A stretch of 52,195 bases of DNA from Umezawaea endophytica (GCF_025061645.1 NZ_JANYMP010000019.1:1-52195); one strand, 5' to 3'. Numbered from the stretch's first letter, positions 35,037 through 43,728 are shown. Made by a program: numbers and translations. Notes: generated from the letters alone by a model not told the origin.

Positions 35037-35930
35037 CCACCCGAGCCCGTCGGGGGTGGTGAGCAGCCCCGGCAGCGGACCGAAGGCGGACCCGACCAGC
35101 GTCACGACCAGCAGCGCGCTCTGGTGCACCAGGAAGATCGACAGCGCCCGCCCGTTCACCCACGCGACGAGGCGGGGCAGGAACGCGGGCCGCACCACGA
35201 GCACCACACCGATCTGCGCGAACGCCAACGCCAGTGCCGCCGCGGACGGCGGGGCGAGGTTCGACCGCTGCCCCGGCGTCCCGACGGCGCTGGCCGGGTA
35301 GCCGCCGTACCGCACCAGCGACCAGAACCCGACCACCCCGACGAGCACCAGCACCACGCCCCACGAGCGCCGCAGGCCAACGCGGGCGACCACCACCCCG
35401 ACCTGCCAGGCGGCCCCCCACACGGCGACGACGTTCACCGCCGGGACGTCGAGCAGCACGACCAGCAGCACCGGCAGGGCCACGGCCGCCACGCCCAGCG
35501 AGCGGTCCAGCAGCCGGAACACCGGCATCAGCGCGGACAGCAGCAGGTAGACCCCGAGGAACCACAGCGGCGTCGTGACCAAGTGCACCACGGACAGGAG
35601 CGTGACCTGCGGCAGCCCGCGGAACCACAGCCCGCCCAGCACCACGACCCAGAACCCGAGCAGCAGCAGGACGGGCACCACGACGCGCCGCACCCGGCCG
35701 AGCAGCGGCGCACCGGACCGGGCCGCGGCGAACCCGCCGACGAAGAAGAACAGCCCCAACGTCTGGAGCACCCACGTCACCGGCACGAGCCCCGGCATGA
35801 GCCGCAACGGGCTGTCCACGCCCACGCCGCCGACACCGGCCACCGTCGCGGTCACCAGCCAGTGCCCGACGACCACCCCGACCACGGCGACGGCCCGCAC
35901 CGTGTCGACGACCGGATCACGACCGCTCAT
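34653..35930 (-). CDS. Acyltransferase-3-like membrane protein with antisense 3' extension
   Basis: 425 residues from ATG 35930. Residues 1-320 are about ten membrane helices of the acyltransferase-3 type, starting DTVRAVAVVGVVVGHW with the family Arg and His, then LQTLGLFFFVGGFAA and PLWFLGVYLLLSALMP. The recognisable domain ends at LLRDRR (near 34971). The last ~105 residues are polar, low-complexity and encoded exactly opposite the fusion gene, giving a 384-bp convergent overlap; another frame stops near 34949, so a lost stop, a frameshift or a real tail are all possible. It overlaps the 48-aa gene upstream by 14 bp. Likely role: acylation of a lipid or extracellular polymer. Confidence 0.82.
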   Translation of the reverse strand: MSGRDPVVDTVRAVAVVGVVVGHWLVTATVAGVGGVGVDSPLRLMPGLVPVTWVLQTLGLFFFVGGFAAARSGAPLLGRVRRVVVPVLLLLGFWVVVLGGLWFRGLPQVTLLSVVHLVTTPLWFLGVYLLLSALMPVFRLLDRSLGVAAVALPVLLVVLLDVPAVNVVAVWGAAWQVGVVVARVGLRRSWGVVLVLVGVVGFWSLVRYGGYPASAVGTPGQRSNLAPPSAAALALAFAQIGVVLVVRPAFLPRLVAWVNGRALSIFLVHQSALLVVTLVGSAFGPLPGLLTTPDGLGWLGQRLLWLPVFGLVTWVLLRDRRQQREADRADVQDHADGVRLQDEQRGDAGGGGQEPRRPAVARARAGRVQQVPAQQEVDEVLQGVDLEDDQRGAGAREPGGDETEHAERAERDPQRGGQPGAVGLR

Positions 35931-36063
35931 CGTCCACCTCCGGACCACGGGCCGCCCGAACGCCCGCCGCGCCGCCCGCCCCGCACGCCGCCAGCCAGTA
36001 CGCGGCCAGCACCACGCCGGTCAGCACGTCCGCGAGCAGCTCACGCCACCACCGGCGCCTCAT
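35917..36063 (-). CDS. 48-aa small protein between hydrolase and acyltransferase
   Basis: ATG 36063 overlaps the hydrolase stop (ATGA) and the gene ends 14 bp inside the acyltransferase start. The peptide begins RRRWWRELLADVLTGVVLAA, has a single possible membrane helix (LLADVLTGVVLAAYWLAACG) and ends in a charged tail. No family is recognised. The tight coupling on both sides argues for real translation. Confidence 0.6.
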   Translation of the reverse strand: MRRRWWRELLADVLTGVVLAAYWLAACGAGGAAGVRAARGPEVDDERS

Positions 36064-36806
36064 CGCGCGTCCCCCACCACTACCCGCACGATCTCGGCCA
36101 GCGCGACCCCGCCCACCCGGTAGTACTCGTCGTGGCTCCCGTCGCCCGCCGGGAAGGCCCGTGCCCCGAACTCCGGCGCGACCGGATCTGCCCCGTGGCC
36201 CAGGTCCCCCACCCGCACCTTCGGCACCCACCCCGTCCAGTCGCCGGACGATCGCGCGGCCCACACCCGAGCCCCCGTGCGGAGTTCCGCGACCGACGAC
36301 GCCCGAACGCCCGGACTCCCGGTGAGCACGACGTCCCCCACCCCGCTCAGGTCGGCCGACGCGCACACCACCGTCCCGTAGCTGTGACACAGCACGGAAA
36401 CGTGCGCGGCGGGCAACTCCCGCAGGAAGGAGGCCAGTTCCACGGCCCCGGCGCGCGCCAGCCCGCCGGTGGCGGCGTCGATCCCCAGCCCCTCGGGCGT
36501 GTCGTACCCGAGCCACGCGACCACGGCCACGTCGTCACGGCCCGCGGCGGAGTGGACGGCGCGGGCCATCGCCAGCAGCGACCCGAACCGCCTAACGTCC
36601 ACATCGGACCCCGGCACCACCACGGCGATGTGCCGCGCGCGCTGGAGGTCCCCCAGCGCCACCACGAGACGGCCCCGACCAGCGGGCTCGAACCGCGGCA
36701 CCCGCACGTCGGCGGGGAACTCGGGTCGGGTCTGCGCGACGGCGCCCGCGGACACCGGCGACACCACGATCAGCAGCGCGGCCACGAAGGCGATCACCTT
36801 GGACAT
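36060..36806 (-). CDS. Secreted alpha/beta hydrolase (DUF1023-like)
   Basis: 248 residues, ATG 36806. A signal peptide (KVIAFVAALLIVVSPVSAGA) precedes the domain. The DUF1023 pattern is visible: HIAVVVPGSDVDVRRF, VAVVAWLGYDTPEGLGID, the nucleophile elbow VSVLCHSYGTVV (Ser), DVVLTGSPGV and GSHDEYYRVG with the probable catalytic His. Such proteins are actinobacterial extracellular hydrolases with unknown substrates. It heads the operon that leads through the 48-aa gene to the acyltransferase, so it may supply or remove the acyl group; that is inference. Confidence 0.88.
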   Translation of the reverse strand: MSKVIAFVAALLIVVSPVSAGAVAQTRPEFPADVRVPRFEPAGRGRLVVALGDLQRARHIAVVVPGSDVDVRRFGSLLAMARAVHSAAGRDDVAVVAWLGYDTPEGLGIDAATGGLARAGAVELASFLRELPAAHVSVLCHSYGTVVCASADLSGVGDVVLTGSPGVRASSVAELRTGARVWAARSSGDWTGWVPKVRVGDLGHGADPVAPEFGARAFPAGDGSHDEYYRVGGVALAEIVRVVVGDAR

Positions 36807-36857
36807 GACCGAAAACTACGAAGACCACCCCCGCGGGATCGTCACCCCGCGGAGCCA

Positions 36858-37511
36858 CTACCCCGGTACGACGAGCCCGCTCTCGTAGGCCGCGATCACG
36901 GCCTGGGCCCGGTCGCGCAGCCCCAGCTTCATCAGCACCCGGCCGACGTGGGTCTTCACCGTCTGCTCCGCGACGAACAGGTGCCCGGCGATCTCCCCGT
37001 TCGACAGCCCCTGCGCGATCAGCCGCAGCACCTCCGTCTCCCGCTCGGTCAACGAGGTCAGCTCGCGGGGCCGAACCCCGTGCGCGGGCTGGGACTTCAC
37101 GAAGTCCTCGATCAGCCGCTTGGTGATGGACGGCGCCAGCAGCGCCTCCCCGCGCGCCACCACCCGCACGGCGTCGAGCAGTTCCCGCGCGGGCGCGTGC
37201 TTCAGCAGGAACCCGCTGGCCCCGGCCCGCAGCGCCTCGTACACGTAGTCGTCCAGGTCGAACGTGGTCAGCACCAGCACCTTCACCGGGTGCGGCTCGG
37301 CGGCGAGCAGCCGCGTGGCCTCCAGCCCGTTCATCTCCGGCATCCGGACGTCCATCAGCACGACGTCCGGCAGCAGCCGCCGCACCGCGGCCACCGCGGC
37401 GATCCCGTCGCCCGCCGAGCCGACCACCTCGATGTCGGCCTGCGCGTCGAGCAGCGCGGAGAACCCCTCGCGCACCATCTCCTGGTCGTCGACCACGAGC
37501 ACCCTGATCAC
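36858..37511 (-). CDS. NarL/LuxR-family response regulator
   Basis: 217 residues from GTG 37511, GTGA-coupled to the kinase stop. The receiver (1-120) has the acidic pair Asp8-Asp9, the phospho-acceptor Asp54 (VVLMDVRMPEMNG), a switch Thr (VLTTFD) and Lys in FLLKHAP. The C-terminal LuxR HTH is LTERETEVLRLIAQGLSNGE followed by EQTVKTHVGRVLMKLGLRDR. It forms a two-component system with the upstream kinase. No target site is apparent, but the hydrolase-acyltransferase operon lies directly downstream. Confidence 0.95.
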   Translation of the reverse strand: MIRVLVVDDQEMVREGFSALLDAQADIEVVGSAGDGIAAVAAVRRLLPDVVLMDVRMPEMNGLEATRLLAAEPHPVKVLVLTTFDLDDYVYEALRAGASGFLLKHAPARELLDAVRVVARGEALLAPSITKRLIEDFVKSQPAHGVRPRELTSLTERETEVLRLIAQGLSNGEIAGHLFVAEQTVKTHVGRVLMKLGLRDRAQAVIAAYESGLVVPG

Positions 37512-38650
37512 TTGTCCCCCAACGGAATCAGCGCCCGGACCTCGAATCCGCCGTCGGCGGTGCCCGACGCGGTGAGCGACCCGCCGTGCACCGCGACGCG
37601 TTCCCGCATGCCGGTCAGCCCGTGCCCGCCGCCGCCACCCAGTGACGCGCCGCCCCGAGTATTGCGCACCACCACCTCCAGCGAGCCGTCCACCGCCCGC
37701 AGCACCACGGACACCGCGCCGCCGGGCTCGTGCCTGGCGGCGTTGGTCAGCGCCTCCTGGACGATCCGGTACGCGGTCAGCCCGACGGACTGCGACACGT
37801 CCAGCGGGGGCAGGTCGACGAAGGCGGACGCGCGGGCTGCCAGGTCGGGGATCTGCTCGATCCCCGGCTGCGGTGCCCGGTCGGCCTCCTGCCCCGCGCT
37901 GCGCAGCACCCCGAGCAGGCGCTGCATGTCCGTGATCGCCTCGCGGGCCGCCTCGCCGAGTTCGGCGAACTCGCGCACCCCGGCCTCCGGCAGGTCGGCG
38001 ATGCGGTAGGGGGCGGTCTCGCAGCGCACGACGACCATCGACATGTGGTGCGCCACGACGTCGTGCATCTCGCGCGCGATGCGCGCGCGTTCCACGAGCG
38101 CGCCCTTCTCCGCCCGTTCCCGCTCGATCTCCACCTCGGCCCGGCCGCGCGCGCCGAAGGCGTACCCGCCCAGCAGGACGAGCCCCAGCACGATCGCGGA
38201 CTCCGGGTAGTAGCTGACGCCCTTCAGCGCCCCCGCGAAGCCGAGCAGGCCCAGCGTGAGGAGGCCCGCCGTGCGCACGACCGAGCGCGAGTAGAGCAGG
38301 GCGACCGCGAGGACGGTGGGCAGGTAGAAGCACCACTGCCAGCCGCTCATCACCGGTTCGGCCGAGCCGTGCACCAGGACGTCGACGAACAGCCCGACCG
38401 TCGCGAGCCTCCACCCGGTCAGCGGGGAACGGACCAGCAGCCCGTAGGAGCCCGTGACGACCGCGAAGTACAGCGGCCAGACGCCGTCCGGTTCGTGGAG
38501 GTCCACGTACTCCACGCTCGCGATGATGGCGACCACGACGGAGTAGATCATGATCACAGCGACGCCGAACCGCCGGAAGCGGACCGGGAGCACGCCGAGA
38601 GCGGGTGTGTGGTCCCTCAGGGCCACTACCTGGAGCAAGGAACGCATCAC
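37508..38650 (-). CDS. Sensor histidine kinase (HisKA_3, NarL partner)
   Basis: 380 residues from GTG 38650; TAGCAT lies 6 nt upstream, so it may be leaderless, and ATG 38647 is equivalent. Four or five membrane helices (~25-165) form an input domain without a large extracellular loop. The dimerisation box is RIAREMHDVVAHHMS with the phospho-accepting His, and the ATPase part has QEALTNAARHEPGG and GHGLTGMRERV. The ligand is unknown; intramembrane-sensing kinases of this shape often answer envelope stress. Confidence 0.94.
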   Translation of the reverse strand: MMRSLLQVVALRDHTPALGVLPVRFRRFGVAVIMIYSVVVAIIASVEYVDLHEPDGVWPLYFAVVTGSYGLLVRSPLTGWRLATVGLFVDVLVHGSAEPVMSGWQWCFYLPTVLAVALLYSRSVVRTAGLLTLGLLGFAGALKGVSYYPESAIVLGLVLLGGYAFGARGRAEVEIERERAEKGALVERARIAREMHDVVAHHMSMVVVRCETAPYRIADLPEAGVREFAELGEAAREAITDMQRLLGVLRSAGQEADRAPQPGIEQIPDLAARASAFVDLPPLDVSQSVGLTAYRIVQEALTNAARHEPGGAVSVVLRAVDGSLEVVVRNTRGGASLGGGGGHGLTGMRERVAVHGGSLTASGTADGGFEVRALIPLGDK

Positions 38651-38824
38651 CAGCCGATGCTAGGTCGGTGGGCGGCGCCGGTCGTGCCGCCTCGGGGTGA
38701 CATACCCCGGTATCACCCCGTACGGAGGGCCGCAAGGCATTGCGGCACCCGATCACCAAGCGGTAGGCAGTGGGGACAGAGGACGGGCGAACCACGCCGC
38801 CGTCCCGTGTTGAAAGATGGTGCG

Positions 38825-39325
38825 ATGACCTCGCAGCACGATCCGGATCGCTGGTCCCGGCTGACCGCCGTGGCGGGCGAGGCCTTGGCCGCGGCCAAGG
38901 TCGGGGAGGACGCTGTCGCGGTCGACCTCGTGACCGGCTACCTCAGCGGTTCACCGGAGGGCAACGAGGAGATCAGGGAACTCGTGCTGCTGCTGTTCTC
39001 CGAGTGCAGCGGCATGGTCGCGGCGCTCGGTTCGGGCGGGGCGACGCCGGTGAAGATGCAGGTCTTCGACGAGGACGGCCAGGAGGTCCCGATCGACGAC
39101 GCGGACCCGCCGGTGCGGACCGCGATCCGTACTCTGCTCGCCGAGGTGCACGGCGACGAGGAAGCGGCGGCCGAGCAGATCGAGATCGCCCTCACGAACG
39201 GCGCTCCGCAGGAGCTGGCGACCGTCGTGCTCCAGGCGCTGAGGTGGACGGTGAAGCTGGCCGCGGAGTGCCAGACCCGCGACCTTGAAGTGCCTGACTG
39301 GATCACCACGTCGCTGGAGGAGTGA
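38825..39325 (+). CDS. Hypothetical acidic protein
   Basis: 166 residues from ATG 38825. The composition is acidic and mostly helical, without signal peptide, membrane segment or cysteine motif (only SECSG and AECQTR). Recognisable stretches are RLTAVAGEALAAAKVGEDAV, EIRELVLLLFSECSGMVAAL and LATVVLQALRWTVKLAAECQ. I do not recognise a family. It is divergent from the two-component operon and followed by the chitinase promoter, so it is probably a single-gene unit. Confidence 0.75.
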   Translation: MTSQHDPDRWSRLTAVAGEALAAAKVGEDAVAVDLVTGYLSGSPEGNEEIRELVLLLFSECSGMVAALGSGGATPVKMQVFDEDGQEVPIDDADPPVRTAIRTLLAEVHGDEEAAAEQIEIALTNGAPQELATVVLQALRWTVKLAAECQTRDLEVPDWITTSLEE

Positions 39326-39464
39326 CCGCTTCCCGCGGAATTGGGAAACCGAAAACCATTTCCGTTCCCTAATTGTCCGAAGCGCGAGCGACAGAGTATT
39401 TCCGATTCGCCCGAAACCGTTCCGGTCGTGCTCGCGCAAATGCGCTCACGGCCGGTTCACACCC

Positions 39465-39493
39465 TTGACACGGGCTCTGGTCCAGACCATTGT
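39465..39493 (+). promoter_or_regulatory. Chitinase promoter with DasR-type operator
   Basis: TTGACA (39465-39470) and a weak -10 CATTGT (39488-39493) at 17-bp spacing. Between them TCTGGTCCAGACCATT (39476-39491) contains the palindrome TGGTC-CA-GACCA and matches the Streptomyces DasR-responsive element consensus at 12 of 16 positions. The remaining upstream DNA (39326-39464) shows nothing else. Confidence 0.75.
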
Positions 39494-39571
39494 CAGTCCC
39501 TGACCAGCCCCGACCCTCCTGAGGTCGGACGTGGTCGCCCTGCACCCGCCACCTCCACTTCAGGGGCAACA

Positions 39572-41131
39572 ATGAAACTCCGACTCGGCGCGCTGCTCTG
39601 CCTCAGCGCGTTGGCCCTCACTTCCGTGACGTCCCCGACCGCTTCGGCGGCCGACGGCGTCACCGCGACCTTCACCAAGACCGGTGACTGGGGAACGGGC
39701 TTCGAAGCCCGGTTCACCGTCGCCAACAACGGCGCGAGCGCCCTCTCCTCCTGGCGCATCGAGTTCGACATGCCCTCCGGCAGCGCGATCACCAGCCACT
39801 GGGACGCCGACCTGACCCGCTCCGGCGACCACTACGTGGCCGTCAACAAGGGCTGGAACGGCGCGGTACCCGTCGGCGGCCAGGTGGGCTTCGGCGTCCT
39901 GGGCACCGGCTCCGGCTCACCCGTCAACTGCAAGGTCAACGGCGGTTCCTGCACCGGCGGCGGTGGCGGCGACACGACCCCGCCCAGCACCCCCACGGGC
40001 CTCGCGTCCACCGGCGCCACCGCGAACTCCGTGTCCCTGACCTGGAACGCGTCCAGCGACAACGTCGGCGTCACCGGCTACGACGTCTACCGCGACGGCT
40101 CGGTCGCCACGACCTCCACCGGCACGTCGGCCACGGTCGGCGGCCTGTCCGGGAGCACCGCCTACACGTTCACCGTCAAGGCGCGCGACGCCGCGGGCAA
40201 CACGTCCGGCGCCAGCAACCAGGTGTCCGTCACCACCAAGCCCGGTGGCGGCGACCCCGGTTCCGGCACCGCCGCCCCGTACCTCTACCTGGGCTGGGGC
40301 AACCCGCCGAGCCCGGCGGCGGTCATGCGGGAGACCGGCGTCAAGTGGTTCACCATGGCGTTCATCCTGTCCTCCGGCGGCTGCAACCCGGCGTGGGACG
40401 GCAGCCGACCGCTGTCCGGCAGCGCCGACGCGGCGGCCATCGCCGAGATCCGCGCCAACGGCGGTGACATCGTCCCGTCGTTCGGCGGCTGGAGCGGCAA
40501 CAAGCTCGGCCCGAACTGCTTGACGCCCGAGGCCCTCGCGGGCGCCTACCAGCAGGTCATCAGCGCCTACGGCCTGAAGGCGATCGACATCGACATCGAG
40601 AACTCCGACGAGTTCGAGAACGAGACCGTGCAGGACCGCATCCTGACCGCGTTGAAGATCGTCAAGCAGAACAACCCCGGCATCAAGACGATCGTCACGT
40701 TCGGCACCACGACGTCCGGCCCGAACTACTACGGCGGGCGGCTCATCGAGCGGGCGGCGGCGCTGAACGCGAACATCGACGTGTTCACGATCATGCCGTT
40801 CGACTTCGGCAGCTCGAACATCCAGAACGACACGATCGCCGCGGCCACCGGGCTGAAGAACAAGCTGAAGACGGCGTTCGGCTGGTCCGACTCGGTGGCG
40901 TTCGCCCACGTCGGCATCTCCGGCATGAACGGGCTGTCCGACCAGCAGGAGCTGACGTCGGTGGAAGCGTGGACCGCGATCCGCGACTGGTCGAAGTCCA
41001 ACGGCCTCGGGCGGCTCGCGTTCTGGTCGGTGAACCGCGACCGCGGCTGCCCCGGCGGCGGCGTCAACGCGTCGTGCAGCGGCATCTCCCAGTCCGACTG
41101 GGAGTTCTCCCGCATCACGGCCGGTTTCTAG
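39572..41131 (+). CDS. Secreted GH18 chitinase with CBM2 and fibronectin III domains
   Basis: 519 residues, ATG 39572. A signal peptide ends at ASA (26). Residues ~28-128 are a family-2 carbohydrate-binding module (WGTGFEARFTVANNGASALS, HWDADLTRSGDHY, closing Cys pair). A Gly linker and one FN3 domain (~140-222, DTTPPSTPTGLASTGATANS) follow. Residues ~232-519 are the GH18 barrel, with the catalytic DIDIE ending in Glu343 and FTIMPFDFG on strand 6. It hydrolyses extracellular chitin. The DasR-type site in the promoter predicts induction by N-acetylglucosamine metabolism. A terminator follows. Confidence 0.95.
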   Translation: MKLRLGALLCLSALALTSVTSPTASAADGVTATFTKTGDWGTGFEARFTVANNGASALSSWRIEFDMPSGSAITSHWDADLTRSGDHYVAVNKGWNGAVPVGGQVGFGVLGTGSGSPVNCKVNGGSCTGGGGGDTTPPSTPTGLASTGATANSVSLTWNASSDNVGVTGYDVYRDGSVATTSTGTSATVGGLSGSTAYTFTVKARDAAGNTSGASNQVSVTTKPGGGDPGSGTAAPYLYLGWGNPPSPAAVMRETGVKWFTMAFILSSGGCNPAWDGSRPLSGSADAAAIAEIRANGGDIVPSFGGWSGNKLGPNCLTPEALAGAYQQVISAYGLKAIDIDIENSDEFENETVQDRILTALKIVKQNNPGIKTIVTFGTTTSGPNYYGGRLIERAAALNANIDVFTIMPFDFGSSNIQNDTIAAATGLKNKLKTAFGWSDSVAFAHVGISGMNGLSDQQELTSVEAWTAIRDWSKSNGLGRLAFWSVNRDRGCPGGGVNASCSGISQSDWEFSRITAGF

Positions 41132-41139
41132 ACCTCTGC

Positions 41140-41181
41140 GACACGGGTGCCCCCGGCTACGCGCCGGAAGGCACCCGTGTC
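41140..41181. terminator. Bidirectional terminator overlapping the metX end
   Basis: GACACGGGTGCC (41140-41151) pairs with GGCACCCGTGTC (41170-41181), 12 of 12, with an 18-nt loop. The second arm lies within the last codons of metX, so one hairpin serves both convergent genes. Confidence 0.85.
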
Positions 41182-42233
41182 GGCAGTAGTTCCCTCACGA
41201 GCGCTCCGACCTGGTCGGACTCGATGAGGAACGCGTCGTGGCCGTAGTCCGACGTGACGACGCGCAGGTCGTCGGCGGTGGTGATGCCCGCGGCGAGTTC
41301 CGCCTGCTGCGCCAGCGGGAACAGCCGGTCGGTGTCGACGCCCGCGACGATCGTGCGGGCGGTGACGCGGCGCAGCGCGGCCCGCACCCCACCCCGGTCG
41401 CGGCCCACGTCGTGGCTGTTCATCGACTCGGTGAGGACGACGTAGCTGTCCGGGTCGAAGCGGCGGACCAGCTTGTCGGCGTGGTGGTCCAGGTAGGACT
41501 CGACGGCGAACCTGCCGTCCCCCTGGGGATCCCGCCCGAAGCGGGCCGCCAGCTCGGCCTCGGTGCGGTAGCTGATGTGCGCGATCCGGCGGGCGATCCC
41601 CAAGCCCAGCACGGGATCGGCGCGGACGGCGTGGACCTGGGTGGACGCCAGCGCGATCTGCTCGGCCGACGAGGCGGCGGGCGTCGCCAGCAGCAGCAAC
41701 GACCTCAGCCGGTCCGGGTGGCCTACGGCCCACTCGACCGCCCGCATCCCGCCCATCGAGCCGCCGAGCACGGCGGCCCACGCGTCGACGCCGAGCGCGT
41801 CGGCCAGCGCCACCTCGGCCGTGACCTGGTCCCGCGCGGTGACCAGCGGGAACCGGCTGCCCCACGGCTTCCCGTCCGGAGCGGCCGACAGCGGGCCGGT
41901 GGTGCCCTGGCAGCCGCCCAGCACGTTCGGGACGACGATGAACCAGTGCGCCGGGTCCAGCGGCCTCCCCGGCCCGACCAGCGCGTCCCACCAGCCCGGT
42001 GTGGGGTGGCCGGGTTCGACCACGCCCGCGACGTGGCTGTCACCCGTGAGCGCGTGCTCGACCAGGACCGCGTTGGAGCGGTCCGCGTTGAGCGTCCCCC
42101 AGGTCTCGTAGGCGATCTTCACGGCAGGCAGCCCGGCGAGCGGCCCGTCGTGGGAGTACCAGAGCCGACGCCCAGCGGGGTCCCCCTCGCGCCACCCGCC
42201 GGCGGCACGAGGGGTCTCTCCACCGGTGGTCAC
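41157..42233 (-). CDS. metX: Homoserine O-acetyltransferase
   Basis: 358 residues from GTG 42233, which overlaps the metY stop (GTGA). It has the alpha/beta-hydrolase acyltransferase signature: KIAYETWGTLNADRSNAVLV, HALTGDSHVAG, VPNVLGGCQGTTGP, nucleophile GGSMGGMRAVEW, Asp in GVDTDRLFPL and His in SDYGHDAFLIE. It makes O-acetylhomoserine from homoserine and acetyl-CoA, the substrate of the MetY enzyme encoded just upstream. The pair gives direct sulfhydrylation to homocysteine. Control is expected from the leader peptide at 43581-43655. Confidence 0.96.
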   Translation of the reverse strand: MTTGGETPRAAGGWREGDPAGRRLWYSHDGPLAGLPAVKIAYETWGTLNADRSNAVLVEHALTGDSHVAGVVEPGHPTPGWWDALVGPGRPLDPAHWFIVVPNVLGGCQGTTGPLSAAPDGKPWGSRFPLVTARDQVTAEVALADALGVDAWAAVLGGSMGGMRAVEWAVGHPDRLRSLLLLATPAASSAEQIALASTQVHAVRADPVLGLGIARRIAHISYRTEAELAARFGRDPQGDGRFAVESYLDHHADKLVRRFDPDSYVVLTESMNSHDVGRDRGGVRAALRRVTARTIVAGVDTDRLFPLAQQAELAAGITTADDLRVVTSDYGHDAFLIESDQVGALVRELLPTRVPSGA

Positions 42234-43531
42234 AGAGCGGACTTCGCCGCGCGGAACCCCGCCTCCAGGTCGGCCTTCAGGTCCTCCACGCCCTCGATCC
42301 CGACCGACAGCCGCACGAGACCAGGCGTGACACCCGTGGTGACCTGCTCCTCCGGGTTCAACTGGCTGTGCGTGGTGCTGGCCGGGTGCACGATCAGGCT
42401 GCGGACGTCGCCGATGTTCGCGAGCTGGCTGAACAGCTCCGTGCCGTCCACGAACGCCCGACCCGCGTCCACCCCGCCGCGCAGCTCGAACGACACGATC
42501 GCGCCCGCCCCCTTGGGCAGGTACTTCTTCGCGGTCTCGTGGAACGGGCTGGACGGCAGACCCGCGTAGTGCACCTTCTCCACCTCGTCGCGCTGCTCCA
42601 GCCACTCCGCGAGCGCTTGCGCGTTCGCCACGTGCTTGTCGATGCGCAGCGAGAGCGTCTCGATGCCCTGGATGATGAGGAAGCTGCTCAGCGGAGCGAT
42701 GGCGGCACCCGTGTCGCGCAGCAACTGCACGCGCAGCTTCGCCGCGAACGCGCCGTGCCCCAGCGCGGGCCAGTACTGGAGGCCGTTGTAGCTCGGGTCC
42801 GGCTCGTTGAAGTCCGGGAACCGCTCCGTGCCGAAGTCGAACGTGCCGCCGTCGACGACCACACCCGCGATCGTCGTGCCGTGGCCGCCCAGGTACTTGG
42901 TCGCCGAGTGCACGACGATGTCCGCACCGTGCTCGATCGGCCGCACCAGGTACGGCGTCGGCACCGTGTTGTCCACTACCAGCGGCACACCCACCTCGTG
43001 CGAGACACCGGCCACCGCGGCGATGTCCAGCACGTGCGCGCGGGGGTTCGCCAGCGTCTCGGCGAAGAACAGCTTCGTGTTCGGCCGGGCCGCCGCGCGC
43101 CACGCCTCCAGGTCGTCGGGGTCGTCCACGAACGTGACCTCGATGCCGAGCTTCGGCAGGGTGTAGTGGAACAGGTTGTACGTGCCGCCGTAGAGCGAGG
43201 CGCTGGACACGAAGTGGTCGCCCGACCGGGCGAGGTTCAGGATGGTCGCCGTGACGGCCGCCGAGCCGGACGCGAACGCCACGGCGGCGATCCCGCCCTC
43301 CAGCGCCGCCACCCGCTGCTCCAGCACGTCCTGCGTCGGGTTGTTGATGCGCGTGTAGATGTTGCCCGCTTCGGACAGGTTGAACAGCGCGGCACCGTGG
43401 GCGGTGTCGCGGAAGACGTACGACGTCGTCTGGTAGATCGGCGTGGCACGGGCGCCCGTGGCCGGGTCCGGCGTGGCTCCGGCGTGGACCTGCTTGGTCT
43501 CGAACGACCAGGCGGAGGCGTCTGCGGACAT
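42230..43531 (-). CDS. metY: O-acetylhomoserine sulfhydrylase
   Basis: 433 residues from ATG 43531, with AGGAG upstream; a GTG at 43552 is less likely. It is a Cys/Met-metabolism PLP enzyme: KQVHAGATPDPATGARATPIYQTTSY (split over the start), YTRINNPTQDVLEQRVAALEGG, SASLYGGTYNLF, and the PLP-Lys region VVHSATKYLGGHGTTIAG. It joins sulfide to O-acetylhomoserine to give homocysteine and can also accept methanethiol. It is first in the metY-metX operon, 49 nt behind the 24-aa leader peptide. Confidence 0.96.
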   Translation of the reverse strand: MSADASAWSFETKQVHAGATPDPATGARATPIYQTTSYVFRDTAHGAALFNLSEAGNIYTRINNPTQDVLEQRVAALEGGIAAVAFASGSAAVTATILNLARSGDHFVSSASLYGGTYNLFHYTLPKLGIEVTFVDDPDDLEAWRAAARPNTKLFFAETLANPRAHVLDIAAVAGVSHEVGVPLVVDNTVPTPYLVRPIEHGADIVVHSATKYLGGHGTTIAGVVVDGGTFDFGTERFPDFNEPDPSYNGLQYWPALGHGAFAAKLRVQLLRDTGAAIAPLSSFLIIQGIETLSLRIDKHVANAQALAEWLEQRDEVEKVHYAGLPSSPFHETAKKYLPKGAGAIVSFELRGGVDAGRAFVDGTELFSQLANIGDVRSLIVHPASTTHSQLNPEEQVTTGVTPGLVRLSVGIEGVEDLKADLEAGFRAAKSAL

Positions 43532-43580
43532 GGCTGTCTCCTGGGTTGTCACTCTGAGGCTGGGCGGGCTTCGGGGTGGA

Positions 43581-43655
43581 TCAAGCGCGGCCGGGACAGG
43601 CCATGCTGGTGACGCGCACGTAGTCGACGTGCCGCCTGGTCACGAGCAGACTCAT
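43581..43655 (-). CDS. 24-aa leader peptide of the metY-metX operon
   Basis: ATG 43655, 24 codons, with the core LLVTRRHVDYVR and the ending SMACPGRA-stop. Same length and layout as the leaders at 6076 and 10989, with Cys-Pro close to the stop. Its promoter places the ATG at the transcription start. It lies 49 nt before metY, so translation of the leader could control entry into or read-through toward metY when cysteine is limiting. No clear terminator hairpin lies in the short gap. Confidence 0.75.
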   Translation of the reverse strand: MSLLVTRRHVDYVRVTSMACPGRA

Positions 43656-43662
43656 GACAGCG

Positions 43663-43690
43663 ACGTTAGCTCCGTGGACCAATCGCGCAA
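43663..43690 (-). promoter_or_regulatory. Leaderless promoter of leader peptide 3
   Basis: On the minus strand: TTGCGC (43690-43685), 16 bp, TAACGT (43668-43663), 7 nt, ATG 43655. The -35 to start distance is 35 bp, as for leader 2. Confidence 0.55.
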
Positions 43691-43728
43691 CAGGGCGTCC
43701 ACGAGGTGGGACGCCTATCTTCAACCCC

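Noticed and set aside
35124-38009. 961-codon plus-strand frame across the acyltransferase, hydrolase and two-component genes
   Set aside because: His/Arg/Pro-rich antisense frame crossing four well-supported genes; typical of high-GC third-position bias.
36858-38795. 645-codon frame fusing kinase region and response regulator
   Set aside because: Only the last 217 codons are the regulator; the upstream part is an out-of-frame shadow of the kinase gene, which has its own complete frame.
43532-43580. SAM- or cobalamin-type riboswitch before metY
   Set aside because: The gap between the leader stop and metY is only 49 nt and shows no conserved riboswitch core.
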